Source: DATBGO01 sp963785765 (GTDB taxonomy: Bacteria; Actinomycetota; Actinomycetes; Streptosporangiales; Streptosporangiaceae). From it: a stretch of DNA of 64,000 bases. Position numbers and translations under genes: made by a program. The notes below the pieces were generated by a model. The model searched no databases and was not told the DNA's origin. It was given only the letters and a program-made list of their open reading frames with translations. Shown here in pieces: positions 51,787 to 60,625 of this stretch (within the stretch, counting starts at the first letter, position 1; each line of letters starts with the position of its first letter). Where the stretch lies: positions 1,240,001-1,304,000 of the forward strand of contig CAWAWM010000004.1 of assembly GCA_963785765.1 (NCBI GenBank), given 5' to 3'.

Positions 51787-51915
51787 GACCTTCCTCCGAC
51801 TGGGCGCCAGGACGCGGCCTGCCTGTGCCTGGCGAGCTGAACGGTCAGCGGTCCGCGACCGCGGGCGGCTCCCGGTAGGGCGGGCAGCCGCCGATCACAG
51901 TAGCCACCCGCGAGA

Positions 51916-52665
51916 TTAGCAGCGGCGCGCGATCTCCCGGGCCCGGCGCAGGTCTTTGTGGTCGTCGACCTCGACCCACTCGACCGCCCCGATCGGCGCG
52001 ACAGCGATCTCGCCGCCCCGGTCAGCGAGTTCCTGATAGCCGTCCTCGTAATAGAGGCCAGGATCACGACGCCAGGTTGCCTCCAGCGCGGCGGCGAGCG
52101 GCGCTGCGGCAGCAGCCTCGATGAGCGTGGCGCCGATGTACTCGCCGTAGGCCCCGGCCGGATCGAGCTTCTTGTTGATCCTGGCCAGCAGGCCGCTTCC
52201 GTTGAGGATGACTTTCATTTCCTCGTCCGCGAGTCGCTTGACGTTATCGACCGCGAGGATGAGGTCGGCCGGGCTCTGGCCGCCCGCCGCCCGCGCGGCC
52301 AGCAGTGTCTTCTCGACGCTGACCGGGTGCACAGTGTCCCCGTTGACCAGCAGGACCCCGGCGCCGAAATGCTCCCGGGCCAGCCAGAGCGAATAAGCGT
52401 TGTTCCATTCCAGCGCGCGCTCGTTGTGGACGAGTTCGAGAGTGATCCCGTAGCTGCGTTCCAGGCTGGCAGCGCGATCGGCGATGACGGCGGCCGCGTG
52501 CCCGACCACGATGACCACTTCGGTGATCCCCACCGCGGCCAGGTTGCGCAGAGCGATGTCCAGGATGGTCGTCTCGCCCGCCACCGGCAGGAGCGTCTTG
52601 GGCAGCTGATCGGTCTCCGGGCGGAGCCGTCGGGCGGCTCCCGCTGCTAGGACCATGCCGATCAA
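51916..52665 (-). CDS. Nucleotidyltransferase (sugar-phosphate/phosphocholine-cytidylyltransferase type)
   Basis: The 249-residue enzyme has the GT-A-like nucleotide-binding start MIGMVLAAGAARRLRPETDQ, LPKTLLPVAGETTILDIALR, VLLVNGDTVHPVS (metal-binding Asp), and late GEYIGATLIE and VEWVEVDDHKDLRRARE. I place the start at the TTG at 52665: AAGGGGAG is just ahead and the TTG overlaps the DUF5941 stop by 4 bases (TTGA). The upstream open frame is only composition. It probably makes the CDP- or NDP-activated form of the alcohol produced by the next enzyme. Confidence 0.88.
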   Translation of the reverse strand: MIGMVLAAGAARRLRPETDQLPKTLLPVAGETTILDIALRNLAAVGITEVVIVVGHAAAVIADRAASLERSYGITLELVHNERALEWNNAYSLWLAREHFGAGVLLVNGDTVHPVSVEKTLLAARAAGGQSPADLILAVDNVKRLADEEMKVILNGSGLLARINKKLDPAGAYGEYIGATLIEAAAAAPLAAALEATWRRDPGLYYEDGYQELADRGGEIAVAPIGAVEWVEVDDHKDLRRAREIARRC

Positions 52666-54155
52666 CGGCTGACTCCCCTTCGAGATGTCATGACTTTCGA
52701 GCAGATGAGCACACCAAGATACGCTGTCAGCGCCGCGTAGGCGAACGTGGCCAGGCCGATCAGCACGCCGAGCCCGGTGACCAGCATCCGCCCCTCCCAG
52801 CCCAGGCCGCTGCCGAGTTCCAGCGGGCCGCCCTGGCCAGTACGCCAGGAACTGGTCAGCATCGCCGAGCGCAGCGCGATCACCGCGCACAACGCGAAAG
52901 TCACGGGGGCCGGGACGCCGCAGCAGAAACCGAGGGCGGCGAGATAGAGGAACTGGCCGGCCTGGAGCAGCGCGGGCACCAGCCAGTCCGCCGGGCCGGT
53001 ATGCGGAGCCGCCGAACCTGGCGCTGCCAGCAGCATGGCCACCACCGGCGTGAACGCCAGGAGGCCGGGCAGGTTCTGCAGGCCGAGCAGGGCCAGCGTG
53101 GCGGTGGCCGCCAGTCCGGCCAGCGCGGGCGGCAGCGCGGCTAGATTCCCCCGGACCATCCGGCCGAGCCAGCGCGCGATCTCTCCGTCGTCGCGGCACC
53201 TGGTCACCATCCCGTCAGCCTGGTCGGCCGTGGGGCGCGACGTCACCGCGTAGCCCGTGGCGGCGATACCCCAGGCCAGCAGCGCGACCAGGGCCGGGCG
53301 GGCACCCCAGATCGACGCCACCACGGCGATCAGCGCCAGCCGGCCGATCCCGGCCGGGGCCAGCATCCGCTCGCTGCTGCCGCTGAGGATCTGCCGGGAC
53401 CGCGCTCCGCTGCCGACCGGGTCGCCGCACGCCCAGATCGTCTGGCGCACCGACAGCAAGATCATCGCGGCGGTCGCCAGTTCCCACGCGCCGCGCCAGT
53501 GGGCGCCCCGGGCGCCGAGGGCCAGCCCGGCGTAGACCGCGTACTCGCAAACCTGGCCGGTCAGGCTGGCCAGCCGGTCCGCGGTGGCGGCCCGCTCGCC
53601 AGCGGCCCAGGCTGCCGTACCGTCGGCGACCGGGACGCCCGCGACCGGGACGCCTGCGCGAATCCCGGCCAGCGGACTGATCAGCAGCTGGGCAGCCCAC
53701 CCGGCGACGTAGCTGCCGACCAGGGCAACCGCGGCCTTGGCGTCGTCTGGCCTGGTACCGCCGGAGAACCAGGCCGCGGCGCAGATGCCGAGGACCAAAC
53801 AGATGCTGGTGGCCGAATTCGGCGCCATGCCGCGGCGCACCGCCCAGTCCGTAACGCGGCCCGGCAGGTGCGCAACGGACAGGTACGCACCGCGCGGGTA
53901 CGCACTGGGCTGGTGTTCACCGGGCAGGTATTCACTGGGCAGGTATTCGCCGGGCAGGCTGTCGCCAGGCCGGTATTCGCCGGACTGGTATTCCAGGGTG
54001 TCCGGCAGGTCGGAAGCAGAACCGGTCGCGGCGGGCACCGTGCCGGAATCCGCGGCCGGTCCGCTGACCACGGTGCGAAGGCCAGGGACCGGGTCCGTAC
54101 TGCCGGGTGGCCCGTCGGCTGGCCCGTTCAGCCCCGTTTTGATCGCGTCCTCCAT
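52662..54155 (-). CDS. DUF5941-type membrane protein with N-terminal pentapeptide repeats
   Basis: This 497-residue protein has a soluble, repeat-containing tail (residues 1 to about 105) and about eight hydrophobic helices (for example ATSICLVLGICAAAWFSGG, LATAAMILLSVRQTIWACG, MLVTGLGVLIGLATFAYAAL). Its composition and its overlap with a nucleotidyltransferase match DUF5941, a domain often fused to or next to CDP-alcohol-related enzymes in actinobacteria. The activity is unknown; it might be a divergent phosphotransferase or a scaffold. It is the first gene of the minus-strand operon. Confidence 0.7.
   Translation of the reverse strand: MEDAIKTGLNGPADGPPGSTDPVPGLRTVVSGPAADSGTVPAATGSASDLPDTLEYQSGEYRPGDSLPGEYLPSEYLPGEHQPSAYPRGAYLSVAHLPGRVTDWAVRRGMAPNSATSICLVLGICAAAWFSGGTRPDDAKAAVALVGSYVAGWAAQLLISPLAGIRAGVPVAGVPVADGTAAWAAGERAATADRLASLTGQVCEYAVYAGLALGARGAHWRGAWELATAAMILLSVRQTIWACGDPVGSGARSRQILSGSSERMLAPAGIGRLALIAVVASIWGARPALVALLAWGIAATGYAVTSRPTADQADGMVTRCRDDGEIARWLGRMVRGNLAALPPALAGLAATATLALLGLQNLPGLLAFTPVVAMLLAAPGSAAPHTGPADWLVPALLQAGQFLYLAALGFCCGVPAPVTFALCAVIALRSAMLTSSWRTGQGGPLELGSGLGWEGRMLVTGLGVLIGLATFAYAALTAYLGVLICSKVMTSRRGVSR
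53859..53993 (-). repeat. Nine 15-bp repeats coding for EYLPG-like pentapeptides
   Basis: Residues 55-99 of the DUF5941-type protein are nine imperfect five-residue units (EYQSG, EYRPG, DSLPG, EYLPS, EYLPG, EHQPS, AYPRG, AYLSV, AHLPG). The DNA repeats of GGGCAGGTATTC type are well preserved in the middle units and should be length-variable between strains. Confidence 0.8.
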
Positions 54156-54223
54156 ACGCTGCGCATTAAGTCAATTACTTAGAGTACATAGCCGATCTGG
54201 CGCCGGAGCGGCCCCCCGCCCCC

Positions 54224-54318
54224 GGGCCACCGCCCCAAGCCACCGCCCCGGGCCACCGCCCCGGGCCACCAGCACCAGGCCACCAGCACCAGGCCGCCAG
54301 CACCAGGCCACCGGCACC
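54224..54318. repeat. Minisatellite in the divergent promoter region
   Basis: Three 13-bp units (GGGCCACCGCCCC and close forms) pass directly into four 14-bp units (AGGCCACCAGCACC and close forms), 95 bp in all. They lie between the DUF5941 operon (start 54155, minus) and the cytidylyltransferase gene (start 54358, plus), so the array stands where both promoters should be. Confidence 0.85.
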
Positions 54319-54357
54319 GGGCCCGCCGCGGCGTGACGGGCCGGGTAGGGTCCCCTC

Positions 54358-55095
54358 ATGCGGACGGTCGCGGTCGTGCTCGCCGGCGGGACCGGCCAGC
54401 GATTCGGCGGCGGACTGCCCAAGCAGCTGCTGCTCCTGGCGGGCAAGCCACTGGTAGAGCACTCGATAGCCGCTTTCGAGGCGGCCGCTGGTGTCGATGC
54501 GATCTTGCTGGTGATGGCGCCCGGCTTCGCCGAGCAGGCGCGGGATCAGCTGGGCGGCCAGTACGACAAGCTCATGGGGGTCATCGAGGGCGGGAGGGAG
54601 CGCGCGGACTCGACCCGCCGGGCGATCGCGGCGCTTGGTAGCGCCGAGTGCAACGTGCTGCTGCACGATGCCGCCCGGCCGCTCGTCGATCAGCGGATCA
54701 TCGGCGATTGCGTGGCGGCGCTCGGCACCTGCCTGGCGGTGGGGGTGGTCGTGCCCTCGCCCGACACGATCGTGGTCGTCAGCGACGGCGTGATGACGGG
54801 GATGCCAAGCAGGGCGAGCCTGCGGCGCTGCCAGACCCCGCAGGGATTCCGGCTGTCGGTGCTCCGGCATGCGCATGAGCTCGCGCTGGCCGATTCCGCC
54901 TTCAGCGACGCCGCCGCCACCGACGATTGCGGTGTCGTGCTGCGCTACCTGCCCGAGGTGGCCATCCGCCTGGTCCCGGGCAGCGAGCACAACATAAAGA
55001 TCACCTACCCGGCGGATCTCGACGTCGCCGAGGCGTTGCTCAGCGGACTTTCGCCCGGTGACAAACGGCCCGACGTAGGCTTAGGTTTGTCTTGA
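54358..55095 (+). CDS. IspD/TarI-family cytidylyltransferase
   Basis: The 245-residue enzyme shows the family signature VLAGGTGQRFGGGLPKQLLL, then GGRERADSTRRAI, LLHDAARPLVDQRIIGD, CQTPQGFRLSVLR and NIKITYPADLDVAEALL. IspD makes CDP-methylerythritol for isoprenoids; TarI makes CDP-ribitol for teichoic acids. The two are hard to separate by sequence. No ispF is fused or nearby, and a TagF-type polymerase follows at once, which favours a TarI-like polyol-phosphate role. Divergent from the DUF5941 operon. Confidence 0.88.
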   Translation: MRTVAVVLAGGTGQRFGGGLPKQLLLLAGKPLVEHSIAAFEAAAGVDAILLVMAPGFAEQARDQLGGQYDKLMGVIEGGRERADSTRRAIAALGSAECNVLLHDAARPLVDQRIIGDCVAALGTCLAVGVVVPSPDTIVVVSDGVMTGMPSRASLRRCQTPQGFRLSVLRHAHELALADSAFSDAAATDDCGVVLRYLPEVAIRLVPGSEHNIKITYPADLDVAEALLSGLSPGDKRPDVGLGLS

Positions 55096-55119
55096 CATTA
55101 CCCAACGCGGAAGTAAATT
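55092..55119 (+). promoter_or_regulatory. Vegetative-type promoter for the GT2-TagF gene
   Basis: A perfect -35 TTGACA (55092-55097) and TAAATT (55114-55119) are separated by 16 bp. The pair begins inside the last codons of the cytidylyltransferase gene and lies about 108 bp upstream of the chosen GTG start (55227). Confidence 0.65.
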
Positions 55120-55226
55120 AGTTTCCTTGTAATGGTATGCGGCTTGTGACAAGGTGTGTCGGGAGTCGTCCCGGCCGGGCGCCCACGGGGGACATCAGCC
55201 CGGCAAATCGGGAGGTGCTTGCTCTG

Positions 55227-58200
55227 GTGGCGAAGGTCAGCGTCGTCGTGCCTTTTCACAACGTCGAGAGGTATATCGAGGCGGCGCTTGAGTCGATCGC
55301 CCGTCAGACATTCCGCGACCTCGAAGTCATCATGGTCGACGACGGCTCCACCGACGGAAGCACAGTCATCGCCAAGGATTACGTGGCGCGTGATCCTCGG
55401 TTCCAGCTGATTCAGCAGGCCAAGCAGGGGCCTGGAATCGCGCGCAACACCGGCGTGCGGCACGCTACCGGCGAGTACCTGGCCTTCGTCGACAGCGATG
55501 ACCTCGTCGACCGGCACGCCTACGAACTGCTGGTCGGCTCGCTGGAGAAGACCGGCTCGGATATGGCAGGCGGCGGCGTCAACCGCATCAGCGCGCTAGG
55601 AGCACGGCCGTCGGGCCTGCATGCTGAGCCGTTCAGCAAAACGGTCCTGCGCACCCATATCTCCAGGTTCCCGGTCCTGCTGAAGGACCGGACCTGCTGG
55701 AACAAGGTTTACCGGCGCTCGTTCTGGGACGCTCACGGCTTCGAGTTCCACGGCAACCTGTATGAGGATCCGCCCGTCGTCGTCCGGGCCCATGTGCTGG
55801 CCACGTCGGTGGATATCTTCCGCGACGTGGTCTACTACTGGCGCGAGCGCGACGGCGGCGAGCTGTCCATCACTCAGCGCGCTCGCGAGCTCGGCAACTT
55901 CGAGCAGCGGATGGTCGCGATGACCAGCATCGCCTCGTTCCTCGAGGCCAGTGCGCCCGCGCTCAAGCCGATCTTTGACCGGTCCGTGCTGCAGAGCGAT
56001 TTTCCGCTGCTGGCCAACGCGTACGGGTTCGCCACCGACGCCGAGCGCAGCGAGCTGACCGAGATCGCCACCAGCTACCTGAGCCATGTCACCGACTCGG
56101 GCTACCAGGACGTGCCCGCCATCTCCAGGCTCCACTGCTACCTGCTCAGCCACGGGATGATGGAGGAGTACCTGGAGGTGCTGCGGTTCTCCCGCCGCGG
56201 CGGGAGCCTGGAGGCTCGCGCGGTCCCCCGGGACAACCAGCCCGGGCGATGGTGCGCCGCCTACCCGTTCTTCCGCGATCCGGATCGCGGCATCCCCGAT
56301 CAGTTCTACGACGTCACCGACGAGATGACCCTCAGCGCATCGCTGGACGCCGTGACCTGGCGCGGGCCCAGGCTGCGCATCGAAGGCAGTGCCTACATCC
56401 GGCGGCTCGATGCGCCGCAGCAGTCAGACACGCAGATCCGGGTCGCGCTGCGCAACAGCAGGACGCACCGGACCATCAGGGTCCCCGTGGAACGCATCCG
56501 CCGCCCGGACGTCACCGCCCGCTCTGGGCAGCAGGCGGCCTGCTACGACTGGGCTGGCTTCGCCGTCGAGATCCAGCCGCGCAGGCTGGCCACGCTGCCC
56601 GGTGTCTGGCGGGCCGCGAACTGGGAGCTGACGATCGAGGTCCGGGGCGGCGGCCTGGTGCGCAGCGGCGTGCCGAGCGCCGTGAGCCATGGCTCCGCGC
56701 AATGGCCCGAGGGCCGCTGGGTCGGCGGCAAGGTGTGGGTCCAGCCCGCCGCCGAGCATGACGGCCGGTTCATCATCCAGGGCAGGCCGGTCGATGCGCT
56801 CGTCACCGGCTGCCGGGCCGGGGACGGCGCGTTCGAGATCGAGGGCTGGACCACGTTCCCGCTGCACCAGGGGGCCACGCTGGTGCTGTCCCCGCGGCGG
56901 GGCGGCGGCAAGGCGATCCGGGTGCCTGCCGCTGCCGCTGGGCCCTGGACCGGCCCTGACGGCCGCGGCGGCGGCCGGCGGGCGGCCTTCCGGGCCCAGG
57001 TGCCGGTCAGCAAGCTGATCAGCAGAGCCGATCCGGCCAGCCCGATCGCCAAGATCACTCACGTCCACGACGAGTTCAACTGGGATGTCTCGGTCAATCC
57101 CGGTGGCGGCGGTGCGACCGCCAGGCTCGCGATGGGGATGGCGACCGCCGGCGCCCGGCTGACCAGTTCCGGACGCGAAGTCACTGCCTTCGTCACCCAC
57201 TTCGGCTACTTCTCGCTGCTGGAGCGGACGCTGCGTCCAGTGGTCACGGGCATCGAATGGGACGACACGAAGCAGCTGCTGCTACGAGGCGATCATGGTG
57301 ACGCAGCCCACCGGCCGGCCGAGCTGATCATGCGGCATCAGCGGTCCGGGCAGCAGTACCGGCTGCCGCTGACCTGGGACGGCGGCTCCTTCACCGCCCA
57401 CCTGGATCCCAGCGCGGTACCGGGCGTGGGCGGCCTGCAGCCGCTGGCCACCGGGAAATGGCGGTTCCTGGCCCAGGTCGGCACGGGCGAGGTCACCATG
57501 GCGGTGGCCAGGAACCTGCTGTCCGGCCTGCCCGGCTACCATCGCGTTGGCCTGCACGAGATCGAGCTGCAGCCGTACCGTACCGATGCGCTGCGACTGG
57601 ACATCCGCCCCGCGTTGGGCCCTGATGAACGCGGCCGGTACGCACAGTGGCGGCTGCAGGCGCACGACTACCCGGCGGCCGCCGCCAAGCCGCTGCAAGA
57701 CCTGGCCGTCTTCGACAGCTACAGCGGTCGCGCCTGTTCGGACAACCCGCTGGCGATCTATACGGAGCTGCGCCGGAGCCATCCCGACCTGGACTGCGCC
57801 TGGATCAGCCTCGGCGGTGACTTCACCGCTCCGGACGGCGGCCGGGTCGTGCTCGATGGAAAGCCGGGAGCATTACGAGGCCATGGCCCGGGCCCGCTAC
57901 GTGATCTTCAACGATATGCTGCCGCGCTGGTTCACGAAGCGGGACGGCCAGATCTGCGTACAGACCTGGCACGGAACCCCGCTGAAGCGGATCGGCCTGG
58001 ACGTGGACCGGCCCCAGTTCACCAGCGGCCTGGTATACCCGGACCTGCTCCGCGCGGACGTGGCCAACTGGGACCTGTTGCTCTCGCCGAATTCGTTCAG
58101 CACGCCCATTTTCCGGCGGGCATTCGGCTTCGATGGCGAGGTCCTCGAAAGCGGATACCCCCGCAACGACGAGCTGCACCAGCCCGGGCAGGCTGAGCGC

Positions 58201-58788
58201 CGCGCCGCCATCAGGGAGAAGATCGGGATACCCGCCGGCAGGCGGGTCGTGCTGTACGTGCCCACCTGGCGCGATGACGCGGCCACCGAGGCGACCGGGC
58301 GGTACAGGTTCGACCTGAAGCTTGACCTGGCCGCCGTCGCGGCGGCGCTCAGGGACGAGTACGTCATGCTGATCCGGATGCATACCCAGGTGCAGAGCGA
58401 CCTGCCGGACCGGACGGCAGGCGGGTTTGCCATTAACGTGACCCGCTATCCGGACATCACTGACCTCTACCAGATCACTGATGTGCTGATCACTGACTAC
58501 TCATCGGCCATGTTCGATTTTGCCGGGACCGGCCGCCCGATGCTCTTCTTCACCTACGATCTCGACAGTTATCGCGACAAGCTGCGCGGCTTTTATTTCG
58601 ATTTCGAAAAGACCGCGCCCGGGCCGCTGCTGCGCTCGTCGGCCGAGGTCATAGAAGCGCTCCGCGACATTGCCGGAGTGCAGCGGTCCTACCAGCCCGC
58701 CTACCAGGCCTTCGCAGCGGAATACTGCTCACTTGACGATGGCCAAGCCGCCGCCCGCGTTGTGCGCCGCCTGCTGGACCGCCGCTAG
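55227..58788 (+). CDS. Bifunctional GT2/CDP-glycerol glycerophosphotransferase (TagF-like), one frameshift
   Basis: I start at the GTG at 55227, with GGAGGT 10 bp before it. Residues about 1-230 are a GT2 domain (VSVVVPFHNVERYIEAALES, VIMVDDGSTDGST, AFVDSDDLVDR). A long beta-rich linker follows, then a CDP-glycerol:poly(glycerophosphate) glycerophosphotransferase domain. This starts as FDSYSGRACSDNPLAIYTEL in frame 1, and after one extra A in the AAA run near 57861 continues in another frame: REHYEAMARARYVIFNDMLP, QTWHGTPLKRIGLD, then VLITDYSSAMFDFAGTGRPM. The last is the catalytic family box. Such enzymes polymerise glycerol- or ribitol-phosphate. Together about 1186 residues. Either a recent null mutation or an assembly error of one base. 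Confidence 0.85.
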
Positions 58789-58829
58789 AGATCCTCAGCT
58801 CAACCGTGGCAGCGCCGCGATGGGCCTTG

Positions 58830-58869
58830 ACTTTGTACTGCAAAGCCAAGTAGCTTTGAAGTACAAAGT
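58830..58869. promoter_or_regulatory. Double palindromic operator, two CTTTG-N5-CAAAG sites
   Basis: Two copies of CTTTG-N5-CAAAG occur at 58831-58845 and 58854-58868, centres 23 bp apart. The whole 40-bp block is itself an inverted repeat (ACTTTGTACT...AGTACAAAGT). It lies about 55 bp upstream of the membrane-protein gene whose partner encodes a winged-helix protein, the most likely ligand. TTGAC near 58827 overlaps the first site, so binding should repress. Confidence 0.75.
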
Positions 58870-58923
58870 TTGACATCTGGCTCCGAGCAGGCCCTGGAGG
58901 CCGACGTGCGAGAGGACCAGGAC

Positions 58924-59529
58924 ATGAGCGTGCAGGAAGCGGCGGCCATCGCGCAGGATGCCCGCACCCGCGCTCGCAAGGAGCTGGTCATCAGCGCGCC
59001 CCTTGTGTACACGGCGTGGGGCCTGGTCTGGCTCCTCGGCTATGGAGCGATGTGGCTGTCGGTGCGCGGCCAGCATCCCTACCGGGGGCCCTCGGGCGTG
59101 TCGATCGCGGCCGTGTTCGTGCTGGCCGCCTTCGCGGTCGCGGCCGTCCTGGTCATCGCCAGCAGGGCAGTCGCGGGCGTCGACGGCCAGTCCGCGCGGT
59201 ACCGCCGCATCATCCTGGCGACGTGGGCGATCGGATACCTGATCCTGCTGCTGGTACAGGCTGGGATCAGCAGCTCCGTCAGTACGGGCACGCTCGCGTT
59301 CGTGGCCTTCGCGGGTCCCGTGCTGCTGGCCGGGCTGACCTATATCCTGGCCTCCGTCCTGGGACGGAACCGGCTGGCCTTCGCCCTCGGAGCCTGGCTG
59401 GTGATCGTCGGTGCCAGCTGCGCATGGCTGGCGCCCGCGACCATCCTGGCCACCTGCGCGCTGGCGGGCGGCGGGGCGTTCCTGCTGATCGCGGTGATCG
59501 AGATCAGGCTCCGCGCCCATGACACCTGA
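58924..59529 (+). CDS. Small polytopic membrane protein, operon partner of a winged-helix regulator
   Basis: This 201-residue protein has six hydrophobic helices (PLVYTAWGLVWLLGYGAMW, VSIAAVFVLAAFAVAAVLVI, YRRIILATWAIGYLILLLVQ, LAFVAFAGPVLLAGLTYILA, LALGAWLVIVGASCAWLAP-like and LAGGGAFLLIAVIEI). The N-terminal 30 residues are acidic and soluble. AGAGGACCAGGAC precedes the ATG at 58924; the earlier ATG at 58870 lies at the operator and is less likely. It overlaps the regulator gene by 11 bp. Function unknown; sensing or transport are possible. Confidence 0.75.
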   Translation: MSVQEAAAIAQDARTRARKELVISAPLVYTAWGLVWLLGYGAMWLSVRGQHPYRGPSGVSIAAVFVLAAFAVAAVLVIASRAVAGVDGQSARYRRIILATWAIGYLILLLVQAGISSSVSTGTLAFVAFAGPVLLAGLTYILASVLGRNRLAFALGAWLVIVGASCAWLAPATILATCALAGGGAFLLIAVIEIRLRAHDT

Positions 59530-59842
59530 CGAGCTTGACCCCGTCATTCATGCGCCCGTGCGGCTGCGTGTCGCGGTGACACTGGCCACCCTGCGGGACG
59601 GGGACGACCTGTCCTTCACCAGACTGCAAGAGCTGCTCGGGCTGACGCCTGGCAACCTCATTACCCATCTACGCAAGCTCGAGGACGCAGGTTACGTGAC
59701 GACGGTCAAGTCGGGCAGCGGCGTCAACGCCCGGACCTCGGTCAGCCTCAGCCAGCAGGGCCGCAAGGCACTGGACAACTACATGTCAATCCTGCGGAAG
59801 CTGCTGGATTCAGCCAGCACCAACGGCGCCGGCCCGCAGTAA
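59519..59842 (+). CDS. Winged-helix transcriptional regulator
   Basis: The 107-residue protein is a single winged helix: HAPVRLRVAVTLATLRDGDD, LSFTRLQELLGLTPGNLITH (recognition helix), LRKLEDAGYVTTVKSGSG (wing) and a C-terminal dimer helix (GRKALDNYMSILRKLL). This is the 'winged helix DNA-binding domain' (HTH_34/MarR-like) family, usually encoded next to a membrane protein of the same operon. It probably binds the two CTTTG-N5-CAAAG sites at 58830-58869 and represses its own operon. Confidence 0.85.
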   Translation: MTPDELDPVIHAPVRLRVAVTLATLRDGDDLSFTRLQELLGLTPGNLITHLRKLEDAGYVTTVKSGSGVNARTSVSLSQQGRKALDNYMSILRKLLDSASTNGAGPQ

Positions 59843-59907
59843 ACCGGGCACGGCAAACCCGGACTGAATCAGTCCGTCTTGGCCGCCGCCTGATTGGGTC
59901 AAGAGGA

Positions 59908-60504
59908 ATGATGAAGCCCTACTTTGACACCCATTCCGCCGGGGTGCTGCTATTAATCGTCCTGCTGGCCTGGCTGAGCATGGAGGCCATCCAGTTCGCC
60001 CGGCAGTGGCGCTGGCGGGCCAGTGCCACCAGGATCGGCCGCCGCAGCTTCTGGCTCGGTTTCGGGGCCTGCCTGATCGTCACAAATCTCGCGCTGTATC
60101 TCGGGCCTGCATTGTTCCCGGCCGCCGCGATCCGGCCCGGGGCCGCTGCCTTCGCGGCCGGCATGGTGATCATGGTTGCCGGGGTCCTGCTGCGCGGCTG
60201 GTCGTTTGTTGCGCTGGGCCAGTACTTCACCGCCGTGATCAAGGTCAGCCCGGAACAGCCGGTGGTCACGAATGGCCCGTACCGGTTGCTGCGGCACCCG
60301 GGCTATGCCGGGGGGCTGCTGGCCGAGATCGGGATCGCGGTGGCGGCTGCGAACTGGGTCAGCGTGGCGGTGTTCGTCGTAGCGTGGGTGGCGATCATCG
60401 CATGGCGGATTCGCATCGAGGAAACCGCCTTGCTGTCAGATGTCGGGGAAAGGTACCGCTCCTACGCCTCGCACCACAAGCGCCTGATCCCGCTCATCTG
60501 GTGA
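59908..60504 (+). CDS. ICMT-like methyltransferase (isoprenylcysteine carboxyl methyltransferase family)
   Basis: This 198-residue membrane protein has five hydrophobic helices and the ICMT/PEMT signature near the C-terminus: VVTNGPYRLLRHPGYAGGLL (Arg-His-Pro motif for S-adenosylmethionine), then the ending helix RIRIEETALLSDVGERYRSY with its Glu-Glu. In eukaryotes ICMT methylates prenylated proteins; bacterial members act on unknown isoprenoids or lipids. AGAGGA is before the start; ATGs at 59908 and 59911 are both possible. Confidence 0.85.
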   Translation: MMKPYFDTHSAGVLLLIVLLAWLSMEAIQFARQWRWRASATRIGRRSFWLGFGACLIVTNLALYLGPALFPAAAIRPGAAAFAAGMVIMVAGVLLRGWSFVALGQYFTAVIKVSPEQPVVTNGPYRLLRHPGYAGGLLAEIGIAVAAANWVSVAVFVVAWVAIIAWRIRIEETALLSDVGERYRSYASHHKRLIPLIW

Positions 60505-60625
60505 CGATGTAGCGCCCGCTCTGGAGTTAACCTGGTCAGGCTGATCTTGGGCGACCGCGGCCGGGTGGCTCGCAAGCACCGCGGCCGGTGGCTGATGCCC
60601 CGCGCCTTCCGGTGAGGTCTGCTGG

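Noticed and set aside
52666..53199. N-terminal extension of the nucleotidyltransferase frame to 53199
   Set aside because: The extra 178 residues are G/R/A-rich and lie over DUF5941 coding sequence; the TTG at 52665 with its Shine-Dalgarno and TTGA overlap is a better start.
54224..54318. Possible CRISPR array
   Set aside because: Units are 13-14 bp, contiguous and without spacers; there are no cas genes.
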